A stretch of 64,000 nucleotides of DNA from Asticcacaulis sp. AC466 (GTDB lineage Bacteria; Pseudomonadota; Alphaproteobacteria; Caulobacterales; Caulobacteraceae), in the NCBI RefSeq assembly GCF_000495815.1, contig NZ_AWGE01000017.1:62001-126000 (forward strand). The letters are read 5' to 3'. A model generated the notes under the pieces. It ran no database searches. It saw only the letters and a program-made list of their open reading frames with translations, and was not told the origin of the DNA. Below, one piece after another: positions 9,010 through 18,287 of the stretch; within the stretch, counting starts at the first letter, position 1, and every line of letters starts with the position of its first letter. A program made the translations under genes and the position numbers.

Positions 9010-9105
9010 ATGACTTTTATTTTCGGCCTCGGCGGAGTGACCTTCTTCCTCATTTCCGCCGCCTTTGTGGCGTTGTGCGAACGCCTGCGTGAGGGCGGCT
9101 CATGA
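9010..9105 (+). CDS. 31-residue single-helix membrane protein at the head of the kdp operon
   Basis: ATG 9010 has AAGGA at 8996-9000 and opens a 31-codon frame: one hydrophobic helix (IFGLGGVTFFLISAAFVAL) and a charged tail CERLREGGS. Its stop overlaps the kdpF start by four bases (ATGA), which implies translational coupling. Small proteins of this size and shape are found ahead of kdpF in other proteobacteria as far as I recall, but no function is known to me. It may be an accessory to the KdpFABC complex. Confidence 0.65.
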   Translation: MTFIFGLGGVTFFLISAAFVALCERLREGGS

Positions 9106-9194
9106 CCGCGCTCTATATCGCTGCCGGCGTCGTTACGTTCGGCCTGCTCGGCTATCTGCTCGCCGCGCTGATAAAACCCGAAATGTTTCCATAA
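9102..9194 (+). CDS. kdpF: KdpF, small subunit of the potassium-transporting ATPase
   Basis: 30 residues beginning MTALYIAAGVVTFGLLGYL and ending LIKPEMFP. This is the standard KdpF pattern: one membrane helix followed by a Lys-Pro-Glu-x-Phe end. KdpF stabilises the KdpABC complex in the inner membrane. It overlaps the preceding small gene by four bases, and kdpA starts 15 nt downstream. Confidence 0.9.
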   Translation: MTALYIAAGVVTFGLLGYLLAALIKPEMFP

Positions 9195-9209
9195 CTATAA
9201 GGGGCTGTC

Positions 9210-10937
9210 ATGTCCTCCATTCTCACCGGAAACGGCTGGCTTCAGCTTGCCCTTTCCATGGCCGTTATGCTGGCCTGCGTCATACCCCTTGGGGGCTATA
9301 TGGCGAAGGTTTTCCAGGGTCAGAAAAACCTGATGTCGCCGATCCTGGGCTGGCTCGAACGGCTGCTCTATAAGGCCTGCGGAATAGACCCCGATACGGA
9401 TATGGACTGGAAAACCTACGCCATGGCGGTCCTGCTGTTCTCTGCCGTGAGCTTCTTACTCCTTTATGTCATGCTCCTGTGCCAGAAGCTCCTGCCCCTC
9501 AATCCGCAGGCTGTGCCGGGGATGACGCCTGACCAAGCCTTCAACACCTCGGTCAGTTTCCTCACCAATACCAACTGGCAATCCTATGCCGGCGAAGCGG
9601 CCATGAGCTATTTTTTGCAAATGGTTGGCCTGACCGTGCAGAATTTCTTCAGTCCGGCGGTCGGTCTTGCGGTTATGGTGGCGTTGATACGGGGGCTGAC
9701 GCGCAAGCAGTCGGGCGGTATTGGTAATTTTTGGACCGATATGATCCGAGCCAATCTCTACATTTTGCTGCCTCTGTCCCTGATCCTGGCGGTCATCCTC
9801 GGCTCCCAGGGTGTGGTCCAGACATTTGCGCCATCTATCAGTGCCCATGGCCTGCAAGGCGCCAATCAACTCCTTGCGGTTGGTCCGGTCGCGTCTCAAG
9901 AGGCGATCAAGATGCTGGGCACCAATGGTGGCGGCTTCTTCAACGCCAACTCGGCGCACCCCTTCGAAAACCCAACGCCATTGACCAACTTCCTCGAAGT
10001 GATGGCCCTTCTGCTGATCCCGGCGGCCTGCTGCCATACTTTCGGCGTCATGGTCGGCGACCGGCGTCAAGGCTTCGCCATACTGGCCGCCATGACGATC
10101 ATCTTCGTGCCGCTTATGGTCTTTGGCACGGTGATGGAGCAGGGGGGCAATCCGCATTTCGCCGCCCTGCATATCGACCAGACGGCGAGCGCCCTTCAAG
10201 CCGGTGGCAATATGGAAGGCAAGGAAACGCGCTTCGGCATCGTCAGTTCCACCTTCTTCGCTGCGGCGACCACGGCGGTATCGTGCGGCGCGGTCAATGC
10301 TATGCATGACAGCTTTACCCCGATGGGCGGTTTCGTGCCGCTGCTCCTGATGAAGTTTGGCGAAGTCATCTACGGCGGGGCTGGGGCCGGTCTGTACGGC
10401 ATGCTGATATTCGTCATATTGACGGTATTCATCGCAGGCCTGATGGTCGGTCGTACGCCCGAATATCTGGGTAAGAAGATCCAGGCCTTTGAGATCAAGA
10501 TGGCCAGCGTGGCCATGCTGGCGCCGTGTGTGTTCATCCTGATCGGAACGGCCGTCGCCGTCATGACAAAGGCCGGCCAGGCGGGCATCTTTAATCCTGG
10601 CGCGCAAGGATTTTCCGAAGTCCTGTACGCCTTCACATCGGCCACCAACAACAATGGGTCCGCCTTCGCCGGTCTGAGCGCCAATACGCCTTTCTACAAT
10701 ACGGCGCTGGGTATCTGCATGCTGGCGGGCCGTTTCTTCATCATCATCCCGGTTCTGGCCATCGCCGGATCTCTGGCGGCGAAGAAGACCGTGCCGGTTT
10801 CAGCGGGCACCTTGCCCACCCATAATGGGCTATTCGTCGCCACCCTGATCGGCATCGTCGTCATTGTCGGTGTTTTGACCTACGCGCCGACGCTCGCCCT
10901 CGGTCCCGTCGTCGAACACTTCAACATGCGCCCATAG
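9210..10937 (+). CDS. kdpA: KdpA, potassium-binding and translocating subunit
   Basis: 575 residues, the normal length for KdpA, with about ten membrane helices. The four selectivity-filter-like repeats are recognisable: SFLTNTNWQSYAGE, GTNGGGFFNANSAHPFENPT, SCGAVNAMHDSFTPMGG and ATNNNGSAFAG. It binds K+ from the periplasm and passes it through the membrane using ATP hydrolysis by KdpB. A GC-rich hairpin lies between this gene and kdpB. Confidence 0.97.
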   Translation: MSSILTGNGWLQLALSMAVMLACVIPLGGYMAKVFQGQKNLMSPILGWLERLLYKACGIDPDTDMDWKTYAMAVLLFSAVSFLLLYVMLLCQKLLPLNPQAVPGMTPDQAFNTSVSFLTNTNWQSYAGEAAMSYFLQMVGLTVQNFFSPAVGLAVMVALIRGLTRKQSGGIGNFWTDMIRANLYILLPLSLILAVILGSQGVVQTFAPSISAHGLQGANQLLAVGPVASQEAIKMLGTNGGGFFNANSAHPFENPTPLTNFLEVMALLLIPAACCHTFGVMVGDRRQGFAILAAMTIIFVPLMVFGTVMEQGGNPHFAALHIDQTASALQAGGNMEGKETRFGIVSSTFFAAATTAVSCGAVNAMHDSFTPMGGFVPLLLMKFGEVIYGGAGAGLYGMLIFVILTVFIAGLMVGRTPEYLGKKIQAFEIKMASVAMLAPCVFILIGTAVAVMTKAGQAGIFNPGAQGFSEVLYAFTSATNNNGSAFAGLSANTPFYNTALGICMLAGRFFIIIPVLAIAGSLAAKKTVPVSAGTLPTHNGLFVATLIGIVVIVGVLTYAPTLALGPVVEHFNMRP

Positions 10938-10944
10938 GCTGCGC

Positions 10945-10974
10945 GGGCGCGCCGTCTCGCACGGTGGCGCGCCC
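10945..10974 (+). promoter_or_regulatory. GC-rich hairpin between kdpA and kdpB
   Basis: GGGCGCGCC (10945-10953) and GGCGCGCCC (10966-10974) form a perfect 9-bp stem; the 12-nt loop can pair further (CCGT with ACGG). It lies 8 nt after the kdpA stop in an 86-nt gap inside the operon. There is no U-run, so it is unlikely to end transcription. It could block 3' exonucleases or set the ratio of KdpA to KdpB. Confidence 0.5.
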
Positions 10975-11023
10975 CGCCTCGCCGGAGCCGTCAGGCCCCG
11001 GAGAATGATCAAAGGCATTATTC

Positions 11024-13111
11024 ATGAATACTCACGTTCAAAAAACCGGCCTTCTAGACGGTGCCGACCTTGGCTCAGTCCTCAAGACGACGTTCCTGCG
11101 TCTCAATCCGGTCTACCAACTGCGCAACCCCGTCATGTTCCTGGTATTCGTCGGGTCCATCGTCACAACCGGCATCTTTGCGGTGATGGTGGTGCGGCCA
11201 GGCGCGCTTATCGGTGGCGGCCAGCCTCTATGGTTCGTCGGCCTGATCACCTTCTGGCTCTGGTTCACCCTGTTGTTTGCCAACTTTGCCGAGGCGATCG
11301 CTGAAGGCAAGGGCAAGGCCCAGGCGGACAGCCTGAAAAAGGCCCGCCGCGACGTCTTGGCCAAAAAGCTGGCCAAGGCCTCAGACCGCGATAAATTCAC
11401 CACCGTTCCGGCCAATTCCTTGCGCAAGGGCGACATCGTCGTGATTTCGGCGGGCGACTTTGTGCCGACCGACGGCCAGGTTATCGAAGGTGTCGCCAGT
11501 GTTGACGAGAGCGCCGTGACAGGGGAATCAGCCCCGGTCATCCGCGAATCCGGTGGTGACCGTGACGCCGTCACCGGCGGCACGCGTGTCCTCAGCGACT
11601 GGCTGGTCGTGCGGGTTACGTCCGATCCCGGCGAAAGCTTTCTTGACCGCATGATCGGTCTGGTGGAGTCCGCCAAACGTCAGAAGACGCCGAACGAGAT
11701 CGCCCTGTCGATCCTTCTGGCGGCCCTGACCATTATCTTCCTGCTCGTCTGCGCCACCTTGCTGCCGTACTCGCTGTTCAGCGTCACGCGCGCGGGCTCC
11801 GGGATGGTCATTACGATCACGGTGCTGGTCGCCTTGCTGGTCTGCCTGATTCCCACCACCATAGGCGGCCTGTTGTCAGCCATTGGTATTTCCGGCATGC
11901 AGCGCCTTATCCGCGCCAATGTGATCGCCACTTCCGGCCGTGCCGTCGAAGCCGCAGGCGATGTCAATGTCCTGCTGCTCGACAAGACGGGCACCATCAC
12001 CTTCGGCAATCGTCAGGCTGTCGAGTTCTTTCCAGCGCCCGGCGTCACCCAGCAACAATTGGCCGAAGCCGCAGAATTGTCGTCCCTGGCCGACGAAACC
12101 CCCGAAGGACGCTCGATCGTCACTCTGGCGCGACGCCTGTTCAGCCTGCCGGAAAAGGCCGCGTCTTCTCTTGACGCTACCTTCATTCCGTTCAGCGCCG
12201 ATCAGCGGGTCTCCGGGATCGTCATCAAGGAACGCCACATCATGAAAGGCGCCGGCGACGCCATCGGCAAGCTTGTTGGACTGAAGGGTGGCGTGGTTCC
12301 GGCAGAGGTCACGACCCAGGTCGAAGACATAGCGCGGAAGGGCGGAACGCCGCTCATGGTCGCGGAAAACAGCCAGGTGCTGGGGGTCGTCTACCTCAAG
12401 GACATCGTGAAGCCCGACATCAAGCAGCGCCTGGCCGAGTTGCGCAAGATGGGTATCAAGTCGGTGATGATCACCGGCGACAACCCCCTGACCGCCGCCG
12501 CCATCGCCTCAGAGGCTGGGGTGGACGATTTCGTCGCCCAGGCAACGCCGGAAACCAAGCTGAAATACATTCGCCAGATGCAGGAGGGCGGCGAACTGGT
12601 CGCCATGGTTGGAGACGGTACGAACGATGCGCCGGCGCTTGCCCAGTCGGACGTCGCTGTGGCGATGAATTCCGGCACCCAGGCGGCGAAGGAAGCCGGC
12701 AACATGGTCGATCTGGATTCCGATCCGACCAAGCTGATCGAAATCGTCGAGATCGGCAAGCAACTGCTGATGACGCGCGGCGCCCTGACAACCTTCAGCA
12801 TCGCCAACGATCTGGCCAAATATTTCGCCATCATTCCGGCGGCGTTCGCCACGACCTATCCGGTCCTGGGTGCGCTCAATGTGATGGGGTTGAAATCGCC
12901 TCAAAGCGCCATACTGGCGGCGGTCATCTTCAACGCCCTGATTATCATCGCGCTGATCCCGCTGGCCCTGAAAGGGGTGAAGTACCGCGCCGAGCCGGCG
13001 GCGAAGATGCTGTCGCGAAACATGTTCGTCTATGGGCTGGGCGGCATCATCGCTCCCTTTATTGGTATCAAGCTCATCGATATGGGCCTTGCGGCCATCG
13101 GACTGGCCTGA
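11024..13111 (+). CDS. kdpB: KdpB, P-type ATPase catalytic subunit
   Basis: 695 residues. The phosphorylated Asp320 is in DKTGT; the actuator motif TGES, the nucleotide-domain motif KGAGDAI and the hinge [23 protein letters not shown] are all intact. Seven or so membrane helices flank the cytoplasmic domains. It hydrolyses ATP to drive K+ uptake through KdpA. It is the third protein of the Kdp complex encoded here. Confidence 0.98.
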   Translation: MNTHVQKTGLLDGADLGSVLKTTFLRLNPVYQLRNPVMFLVFVGSIVTTGIFAVMVVRPGALIGGGQPLWFVGLITFWLWFTLLFANFAEAIAEGKGKAQADSLKKARRDVLAKKLAKASDRDKFTTVPANSLRKGDIVVISAGDFVPTDGQVIEGVASVDESAVTGESAPVIRESGGDRDAVTGGTRVLSDWLVVRVTSDPGESFLDRMIGLVESAKRQKTPNEIALSILLAALTIIFLLVCATLLPYSLFSVTRAGSGMVITITVLVALLVCLIPTTIGGLLSAIGISGMQRLIRANVIATSGRAVEAAGDVNVLLLDKTGTITFGNRQAVEFFPAPGVTQQQLAEAAELSSLADETPEGRSIVTLARRLFSLPEKAASSLDATFIPFSADQRVSGIVIKERHIMKGAGDAIGKLVGLKGGVVPAEVTTQVEDIARKGGTPLMVAENSQVLGVVYLKDIVKPDIKQRLAELRKMGIKSVMITGDNPLTAAAIASEAGVDDFVAQATPETKLKYIRQMQEGGELVAMVGDGTNDAPALAQSDVAVAMNSGTQAAKEAGNMVDLDSDPTKLIEIVEIGKQLLMTRGALTTFSIANDLAKYFAIIPAAFATTYPVLGALNVMGLKSPQSAILAAVIFNALIIIALIPLALKGVKYRAEPAAKMLSRNMFVYGLGGIIAPFIGIKLIDMGLAAIGLA

Positions 13112-13153
13112 CCGACCTTACGGATTTAAAGTTTCGCTCAAGGAGAGCTCCCT

Positions 13154-13741
13154 ATGAAAGCCCTGGCTTCCAACCTGCGTCCGGCCCTGGTGTCGACGCT
13201 CCTTCTCACCCTTCTGCTCGGTGTCGGTTATCCGCTGGTGACGACGGGTATCCTGCACCTGACCTTCCCGTCCCAGGCGCAAGGCAGCCTGATCCGCGAC
13301 GAGACGGGTCGCGTCATTGGGTCACGGCTGATCGGTCAGAATTTCGACCAGCCCAAGTATTTTTGGGGCCGCCTGTCGGCGACCTCCAATACGCCCTACA
13401 ATGCCAGCGCATCTGGCGGGTCAAATTTCGGTGTTAACAACCCCGCGCTCATGGACGCCGTCAAGGCGCGGGTGGCCGCGCTGAAAGCCGCCGATCCTGC
13501 GAATACAGCACCGATACCCGTCGATCTGGTGACGGCTTCGGCGTCGGGGCTGGACCCGGACATCACACCGGCCGCGGCCCTGTATCAGGCCCACCGCGTC
13601 GCCGTCGCACGCGGCCTGAGCGACGATGCGGTCAAGGCGATGATAAGGACATCGTCCTATAATCGCACCTTCAACATTCTCGGTGAGCCGCGCGTCAATG
13701 TGCTAGAGCTCAATCTCAGGCTCGATGGAAAGATGAAGTGA
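13154..13741 (+). CDS. kdpC: KdpC, potassium-transporting ATPase subunit C
   Basis: 195 residues with one N-terminal membrane helix (ALVSTLLLTLLLGVGYPLV) and a periplasmic domain. Conserved segments GSRLIGQNF, YFWGRLSAT, YNASASGGSN and SGLDPDITPAAA identify KdpC, which assembles with KdpAB and increases nucleotide affinity. AAGGAGAG lies before the ATG. The stop overlaps the GTG start of kdpD by four bases. Confidence 0.97.
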   Translation: MKALASNLRPALVSTLLLTLLLGVGYPLVTTGILHLTFPSQAQGSLIRDETGRVIGSRLIGQNFDQPKYFWGRLSATSNTPYNASASGGSNFGVNNPALMDAVKARVAALKAADPANTAPIPVDLVTASASGLDPDITPAAALYQAHRVAVARGLSDDAVKAMIRTSSYNRTFNILGEPRVNVLELNLRLDGKMK

Positions 13742-16434
13742 GTCCCGACACCCGACCGGACCCCGATAAGCTGCTCGCCCTCGTCAGACATGACGGGGGC
13801 GAAGGCGTGCCGCGTCGCGGCCGTCTGAAGGTCTTTTTCGGCGCCTCGGCGGGTGTCGGCAAGACCTATGCCATGTTGAGCGAGGCGCGCCTGCGCCTGA
13901 GGGACGGCGTCGATGTGGTCAGCGGCGTGATAGAGCACCATGGCCGCCGCGAGACCCAGGCCTTGATGGAAGGGATTCCGGTCCTGCCCATGCTGGAAAT
14001 CGACCACCGGGGTATTCGTCTGACCGAATTTGATCTCGACGGCGTCCTGGCGCGGCGTCCTGGTTTGGTTCTGGTGGACGAATTCGCCCACACCAACGCG
14101 CCGGGTTCACGCCATCCCAAACGCTGGCAGGATGTCGAGGAACTGCTCGACAACGGGATAGATGTCTATACCACCCTGAACGTACAGCATCTGGAAAGCG
14201 TCAATGACCAGGTCGCGCGACTGACGGGTGTATGGGTGCGTGAAACCGTGCCAGACACTATATTTGAAGCGGCGGACGATATCGCCCTGGTCGACATTCC
14301 GTCCGATGAGTTGCTCAAGCGCCTGGCTGATGGAAAAGTGTACGTCGCCGAAGGCGCCAATACGCGCGCCGCCGAAAATTTCTTCAAGAAAAGCAATCTA
14401 CTTGTCCTACGCGAAATGGCGCTTCGGCGCACGGCGGAGCGCGTCGACGCCCAAAGCGATGAACTCAATGCCGCCATGGGGCAGAACGAGGCGCAACTGG
14501 GTCACAAGATTATGTTGCTGATCGGTCCGGACCCGTTATCGACGCGCCTGATCCGCCACGCCAAACGCATGGCGGCGCGTGGCCGGGCGCCTTGGTTTGC
14601 GGTTTATCTGCAAAGCGATCGTCACGAAACACTCAATGAGAAATCGCGCGCCCGTGTCGAGCAATATTTGCGCTTGGCGGAAAATCTCGGTGCGCAGGTC
14701 GTCAGGCTATCCGGGGCCCAGCCGGCGCGCGATATCCTTACCTATGCACGTCAGAACGGCTTTACACGTATCATGGTGGGGCACAGGCGGATCAGATGGT
14801 GGTTAAAACCGTTTCGCACGGCCTTTGCCCAGCAGCTGATCGAAAACAGCGACGGCATAGAGATATCTGTCATTAACGGCGATGTCGCACCCTATAGCGT
14901 CACCGAAAATGTCGCTTCATCCCTAAGGCCGTTTATCGCACGCCCGATCGATTACGGCGTAGCGTCTGCTGCTGTGGCTTTGGCGACGCTGGCGGGCTTG
15001 CCGTTTCGGGACAAAACGCCCTCCGACAATCTAACCATGCTCTACCTGACGGCCGTGGTTATCGTGGCGGCAAGGCTCGGTCTTGGGCCGTCCGTTGTCG
15101 CATCGATACTTAGCGTGCCGGCATTCAATTTCTTTTTCGCCGAACCCTATTACACGTTCAATTTCTATGACTCGTACTACTACATAACCTTCGTCTTCAT
15201 GCTGGTAACTTCTCTTGTGGTGGGATCGCTTACGGCGCGGTTGTCGCGGCATGCCCGTCAGGTCAGCGAGCGTGAACGCGAAACCCAAATCCTGTATGGG
15301 CTGACGCGGGCGCTATCGTCCGTTCGGGGCGTGGATCGGATATGCGAGGTGGCTATTTCGCATCTCAGCGCACCCTATAATCTGGCGGTAAGCCTGTTCG
15401 TCGACTCGCCCGAGGGGCTGGGTTGCATTCCGAAGAGCGCCGGACCGGAAGACATGAAGGAAATGAGCGCGGTGCGCTGGGTCGCGACAAACACTCAGAT
15501 GGCCGGTCGTGACACCGATACCTTGCCTTCGGCCTCGGGGCTATACCTGCCGTTGCAGGCCGAAAACGAAACCCTGGGTGTGATGGGTCTGACGCCGAAC
15601 GGTAATGGTCGCCGTTTTACCGGGTCAGAAATCCTGCAATTTGAAACCTTTGCCAGCCTTGTCGCCGGCGCGCTGCAACGGGCGCGTCGCTCGGACGAAG
15701 CCGAGCGGTCCAAGGTCGAATCCGAGAATGAACGCCTGCGCAATGTTCTGCTGTCGTCTCTGTCCCACGATTTGCGTACGCCGCTGACTGTTATGAATGG
15801 TTCGGTCAGTCTCCTGCTTAAGATGCGTAAGGAATTGCCGCGCAAAGCGATGGACGAACTGACAGGGCTGTGGGGGCAATTGATCCGCTTGCAGAAATTC
15901 GTTGGCAACCTGTTGAACATGGCGGCCATCACCTCGGGAAAGATGACGCTCAATTTTCAGCCGTACATGATTCAGGAAATTATCGGAGCCGCGCTTAGCC
16001 AGGTCCAGTCGACGAAGGAAAATCGGCAACTGCGCACGCAGATCGTCGGTAATCTGCCGATGGTGCAGATTGACGGCGGGCTGGTGGAGCAGGTCTTTGT
16101 CAACCTGTTGGAAAATGCGTTCCAGCATACGGCGTCCGATGGGGAAATCGTCATCACGGCTGAACGCGACGCCGACCGGTTGCGTATACGCATTTCCGAC
16201 AATGGTGCGGGTCTGAAGACAGGGGACGAAGCGCGCATTTTCGAACAGTTCCAGACCGCCCAGACGCTGAGTTCCGACCGGGCGGGCGGCACGGGTCTCG
16301 GCCTCGCCATCTGCCGGGGTATCGTCCAGGCTCACGGCGGGATGATCTACGCCCGTAACAATTCAGACAAGACTGGCGCCAGTTTTATCTTTACCCTTCC
16401 TATCGTCCCGGAAATGCCAAAAGAGATACTATGA
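13738..16434 (+). CDS. kdpD: KdpD, potassium sensor histidine kinase
   Basis: 898 residues starting at GTG 13738. The order is: KdpD N-terminal domain with Walker A GASAGVGKTY (about residues 37-46) and VDEFAHTNAPGSRHPKR; a universal-stress-like domain; four membrane helices around residues 400-500; a GAF-like region; HisKA with His677 in SSLSHDLRTPLT; and an ATPase domain with ENAFQHT, DNGAGL and GTGLGLAIC. It phosphorylates KdpE in response to low K+ or turgor. The full-length architecture shows a working sensor rather than a truncated one. Confidence 0.97.
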   Translation: MSPDTRPDPDKLLALVRHDGGEGVPRRGRLKVFFGASAGVGKTYAMLSEARLRLRDGVDVVSGVIEHHGRRETQALMEGIPVLPMLEIDHRGIRLTEFDLDGVLARRPGLVLVDEFAHTNAPGSRHPKRWQDVEELLDNGIDVYTTLNVQHLESVNDQVARLTGVWVRETVPDTIFEAADDIALVDIPSDELLKRLADGKVYVAEGANTRAAENFFKKSNLLVLREMALRRTAERVDAQSDELNAAMGQNEAQLGHKIMLLIGPDPLSTRLIRHAKRMAARGRAPWFAVYLQSDRHETLNEKSRARVEQYLRLAENLGAQVVRLSGAQPARDILTYARQNGFTRIMVGHRRIRWWLKPFRTAFAQQLIENSDGIEISVINGDVAPYSVTENVASSLRPFIARPIDYGVASAAVALATLAGLPFRDKTPSDNLTMLYLTAVVIVAARLGLGPSVVASILSVPAFNFFFAEPYYTFNFYDSYYYITFVFMLVTSLVVGSLTARLSRHARQVSERERETQILYGLTRALSSVRGVDRICEVAISHLSAPYNLAVSLFVDSPEGLGCIPKSAGPEDMKEMSAVRWVATNTQMAGRDTDTLPSASGLYLPLQAENETLGVMGLTPNGNGRRFTGSEILQFETFASLVAGALQRARRSDEAERSKVESENERLRNVLLSSLSHDLRTPLTVMNGSVSLLLKMRKELPRKAMDELTGLWGQLIRLQKFVGNLLNMAAITSGKMTLNFQPYMIQEIIGAALSQVQSTKENRQLRTQIVGNLPMVQIDGGLVEQVFVNLLENAFQHTASDGEIVITAERDADRLRIRISDNGAGLKTGDEARIFEQFQTAQTLSSDRAGGTGLGLAICRGIVQAHGGMIYARNNSDKTGASFIFTLPIVPEMPKEIL

Positions 16435-17120
16435 CCGATAGCATTCGCATCCTGTCCATCGAGGATGAAGCTGACATACGCAAATTTTTGCGAGCAACGC
16501 TTGGCGCCAACGATATGACCGTCATCGAGGCCGAAACGGGGAGGGAAGGCCTGCGGCTGGCGACCAGCCAGACGCCGGACATTATCCTGCTGGACCTGGG
16601 GTTGCCGGACATGGACGGGATGGAGATTATACGCCATCTGCGCGACTGGACGTCCATACCCATTATTGTCCTGTCGGCGCGTGGGCAGGAACGTGACAAG
16701 ATTGAGGCTCTGGAACTTGGGGCGGATGACTATCTGACAAAGCCGTTCGCGGCCGGGGAACTCATTGCCCGAATTAAGGTCGCCCTGCGTCACGCGTCAC
16801 GGCCAAAGGGCGATGCGCCGTTTGTGTATGATTATGATGGATTGACGATAGACAGCGCGGCACGACGGGTTCGCCTGGATGGTGAAGATGTCCGACTGAC
16901 GCCGATCGAATATCGTTTGTTGAGCGTACTTGCACGTAATTCTGGCAAGGTGCTGACCTATGCGTCTCTGCTTAAGCAGGTTTGGGACCGTCACTCTCCG
17001 GATAATCAGACATATTTGCGTATTCACACCCAGCATCTGCGTGAGAAATTGAAGGATGATGCGTTGAACCCTCGGTTTATTGTGACCGAACCGGGGATCG
17101 GCTATCGCCTAAACCCGTAG
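16431..17120 (+). CDS. kdpE: KdpE, OmpR-family response regulator
   Basis: 229 residues. The receiver domain has the acidic pair EDEAD near residue 10, phospho-acceptor Asp55 in ILLDLGLPDMDG and Lys in TKPF; the C-terminal winged helix has LTPIEYRLLSVLARNSGKVLTY and THQ-type recognition region YLRIHTQHLREKL. It overlaps kdpD by four bases. It should activate kdp by binding the direct repeats at 8908-8960. Confidence 0.96.
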   Translation: MTDSIRILSIEDEADIRKFLRATLGANDMTVIEAETGREGLRLATSQTPDIILLDLGLPDMDGMEIIRHLRDWTSIPIIVLSARGQERDKIEALELGADDYLTKPFAAGELIARIKVALRHASRPKGDAPFVYDYDGLTIDSAARRVRLDGEDVRLTPIEYRLLSVLARNSGKVLTYASLLKQVWDRHSPDNQTYLRIHTQHLREKLKDDALNPRFIVTEPGIGYRLNP

Positions 17121-17152
17121 AGCTCCGGCCCTTAGGCCTCCAAGTCTGGGGC

Positions 17153-17464
17153 CTACCGCGGGCGTTCGTGCTGGTGCATGGTTTCGATCAGTTCTGCGGC
17201 ACCAACAGGTGCCGCCATCGCCAGGTCGGTGAAATGATCAAGCGTGTCACTGAAGCTGAGTTCGCTGACTACATATCTGATAAGGGCGGTACGAACCGCA
17301 GTGCCGACCTCGTGCACGGTTTTGTCTTCCCGCGTTTTCATGCGCAGCGCGATGTACTCGATGATGTCGAGCGCAATATCGTCCCCGGCGTAGCCTTCGC
17401 AGGTAAAAACCACGAGGTGCGCGGCTAACTGGGTTCTGACAACAAGCCTTTCCGAGTCCAACAT
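17153..17464 (-). CDS. Small protein of unknown function
   Basis: 103 residues from ATG 17464, which has AGGAGAG about seven bases upstream; a longer reading frame to 17509 has no ribosome site. The protein is soluble, mixed alpha/beta in appearance, with no membrane helix or signal peptide. The sequence LDIIEYIALRMKTREDKTVHEVGTAVRTALIRYVVSE is probably helical. I recognise no family. It converges on kdpE with a 32-nt gap that contains a TAGGCC/GGCCTA stem but no U-run. Confidence 0.65.
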   Translation of the reverse strand: MLDSERLVVRTQLAAHLVVFTCEGYAGDDIALDIIEYIALRMKTREDKTVHEVGTAVRTALIRYVVSELSFSDTLDHFTDLAMAAPVGAAELIETMHQHERPR

Positions 17465-18287
17465 GACAGCTCTCCTTTGGTGAGATCGTCCCAGAACGAA
17501 CGTCAACAAACCATGCGTTTACGGGGAAGGCGTAGGGGGTAAAATATAAGGAACCCGGTAAATGGTTCCTTTATGTCGCCATAGGGACATCGGAAACTAG
17601 TCAAATAGACGTACGGCGGCGAATCCAGCCTTGGTCGGATGACAACTGCGCTGACGGGCCTAGTCATCGTCGGCCTGGGAGGCGGCGTCCCAGGTTCTGC
17701 GGGCGAGTCGCAATCCCTTATAACGCCGTTTTGTGAGCGGTAACATGTAGTCAAAGGCGCTGGGAGTTGACTGAGCGTTTAAAAATTCGCGCATAAGGCG
17801 TTCTAAGCTCGAAAAACCGTTTGGAGAGGAAATTTTTTTTGGCCCTCGGATAATTTTTTTTGCGAGCCCTTTGCAACATTAACTATCGGACATGTTTGAA
17901 CTTTTAGTTCACATTTTGCTAAGGACCTGCTCTTGGAGGTCACATCGGCGTGAAAAGTCTGTAACTGACACCTTGACGTTTAAGGCGTTGCCGGATCATT
18001 TAGGCCCAAACCGCTTTGCATCACAGGTGTAACAGCCTGTAACAAAGAGGTCGCCTTTTGGGTCTTAATGGTCCATACTGGCAAAGTTTGTGTACCGGTA
18101 CGATGTGATACGGACGTCAGATTCTGTACGTATTGGAGTCGGGGCACGAGGAAGTGTGGGGAGCCAAGGACTTGATGGTCCATGGTTTTTTGCGCGTCTG
18201 TTGTTTTTAACATGGGGTAAACGCTTCCCCTTTAGTCCTTGGTCAACCCTTCGGTGGGTGAAGTCCATATTCAGGAATTGGCGAAAA
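17465..18287. other. 823-bp gap: gene-free leader of exbB
   Basis: No convincing gene was found here; the frames that cross it lack ribosome sites and protein character. The first part is the upstream region of the small minus-strand gene. The second part, from about 17760, is T-rich (two runs of eight or more T at 17831-17838 and 17853-17860) and carries direct repeats TGTAAC at 18028-18033 and 18038-18043, plus CTGTAAC at 17960-17966. It must hold the exbB promoter; a long 5' untranslated leader or a small RNA is possible. Confidence 0.5.

Noticed and set aside
9456-10607. A 383-codon open frame opposite kdpA
   Set aside because: Shadow of kdpA caused by GC-biased third positions; its product is charged and featureless.
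17503-17754. An 83-codon minus-strand frame in the exbB leader
   Set aside because: No ribosome site, Pro/Arg-rich product without structure, and it starts inside the control region of the neighbouring gene.
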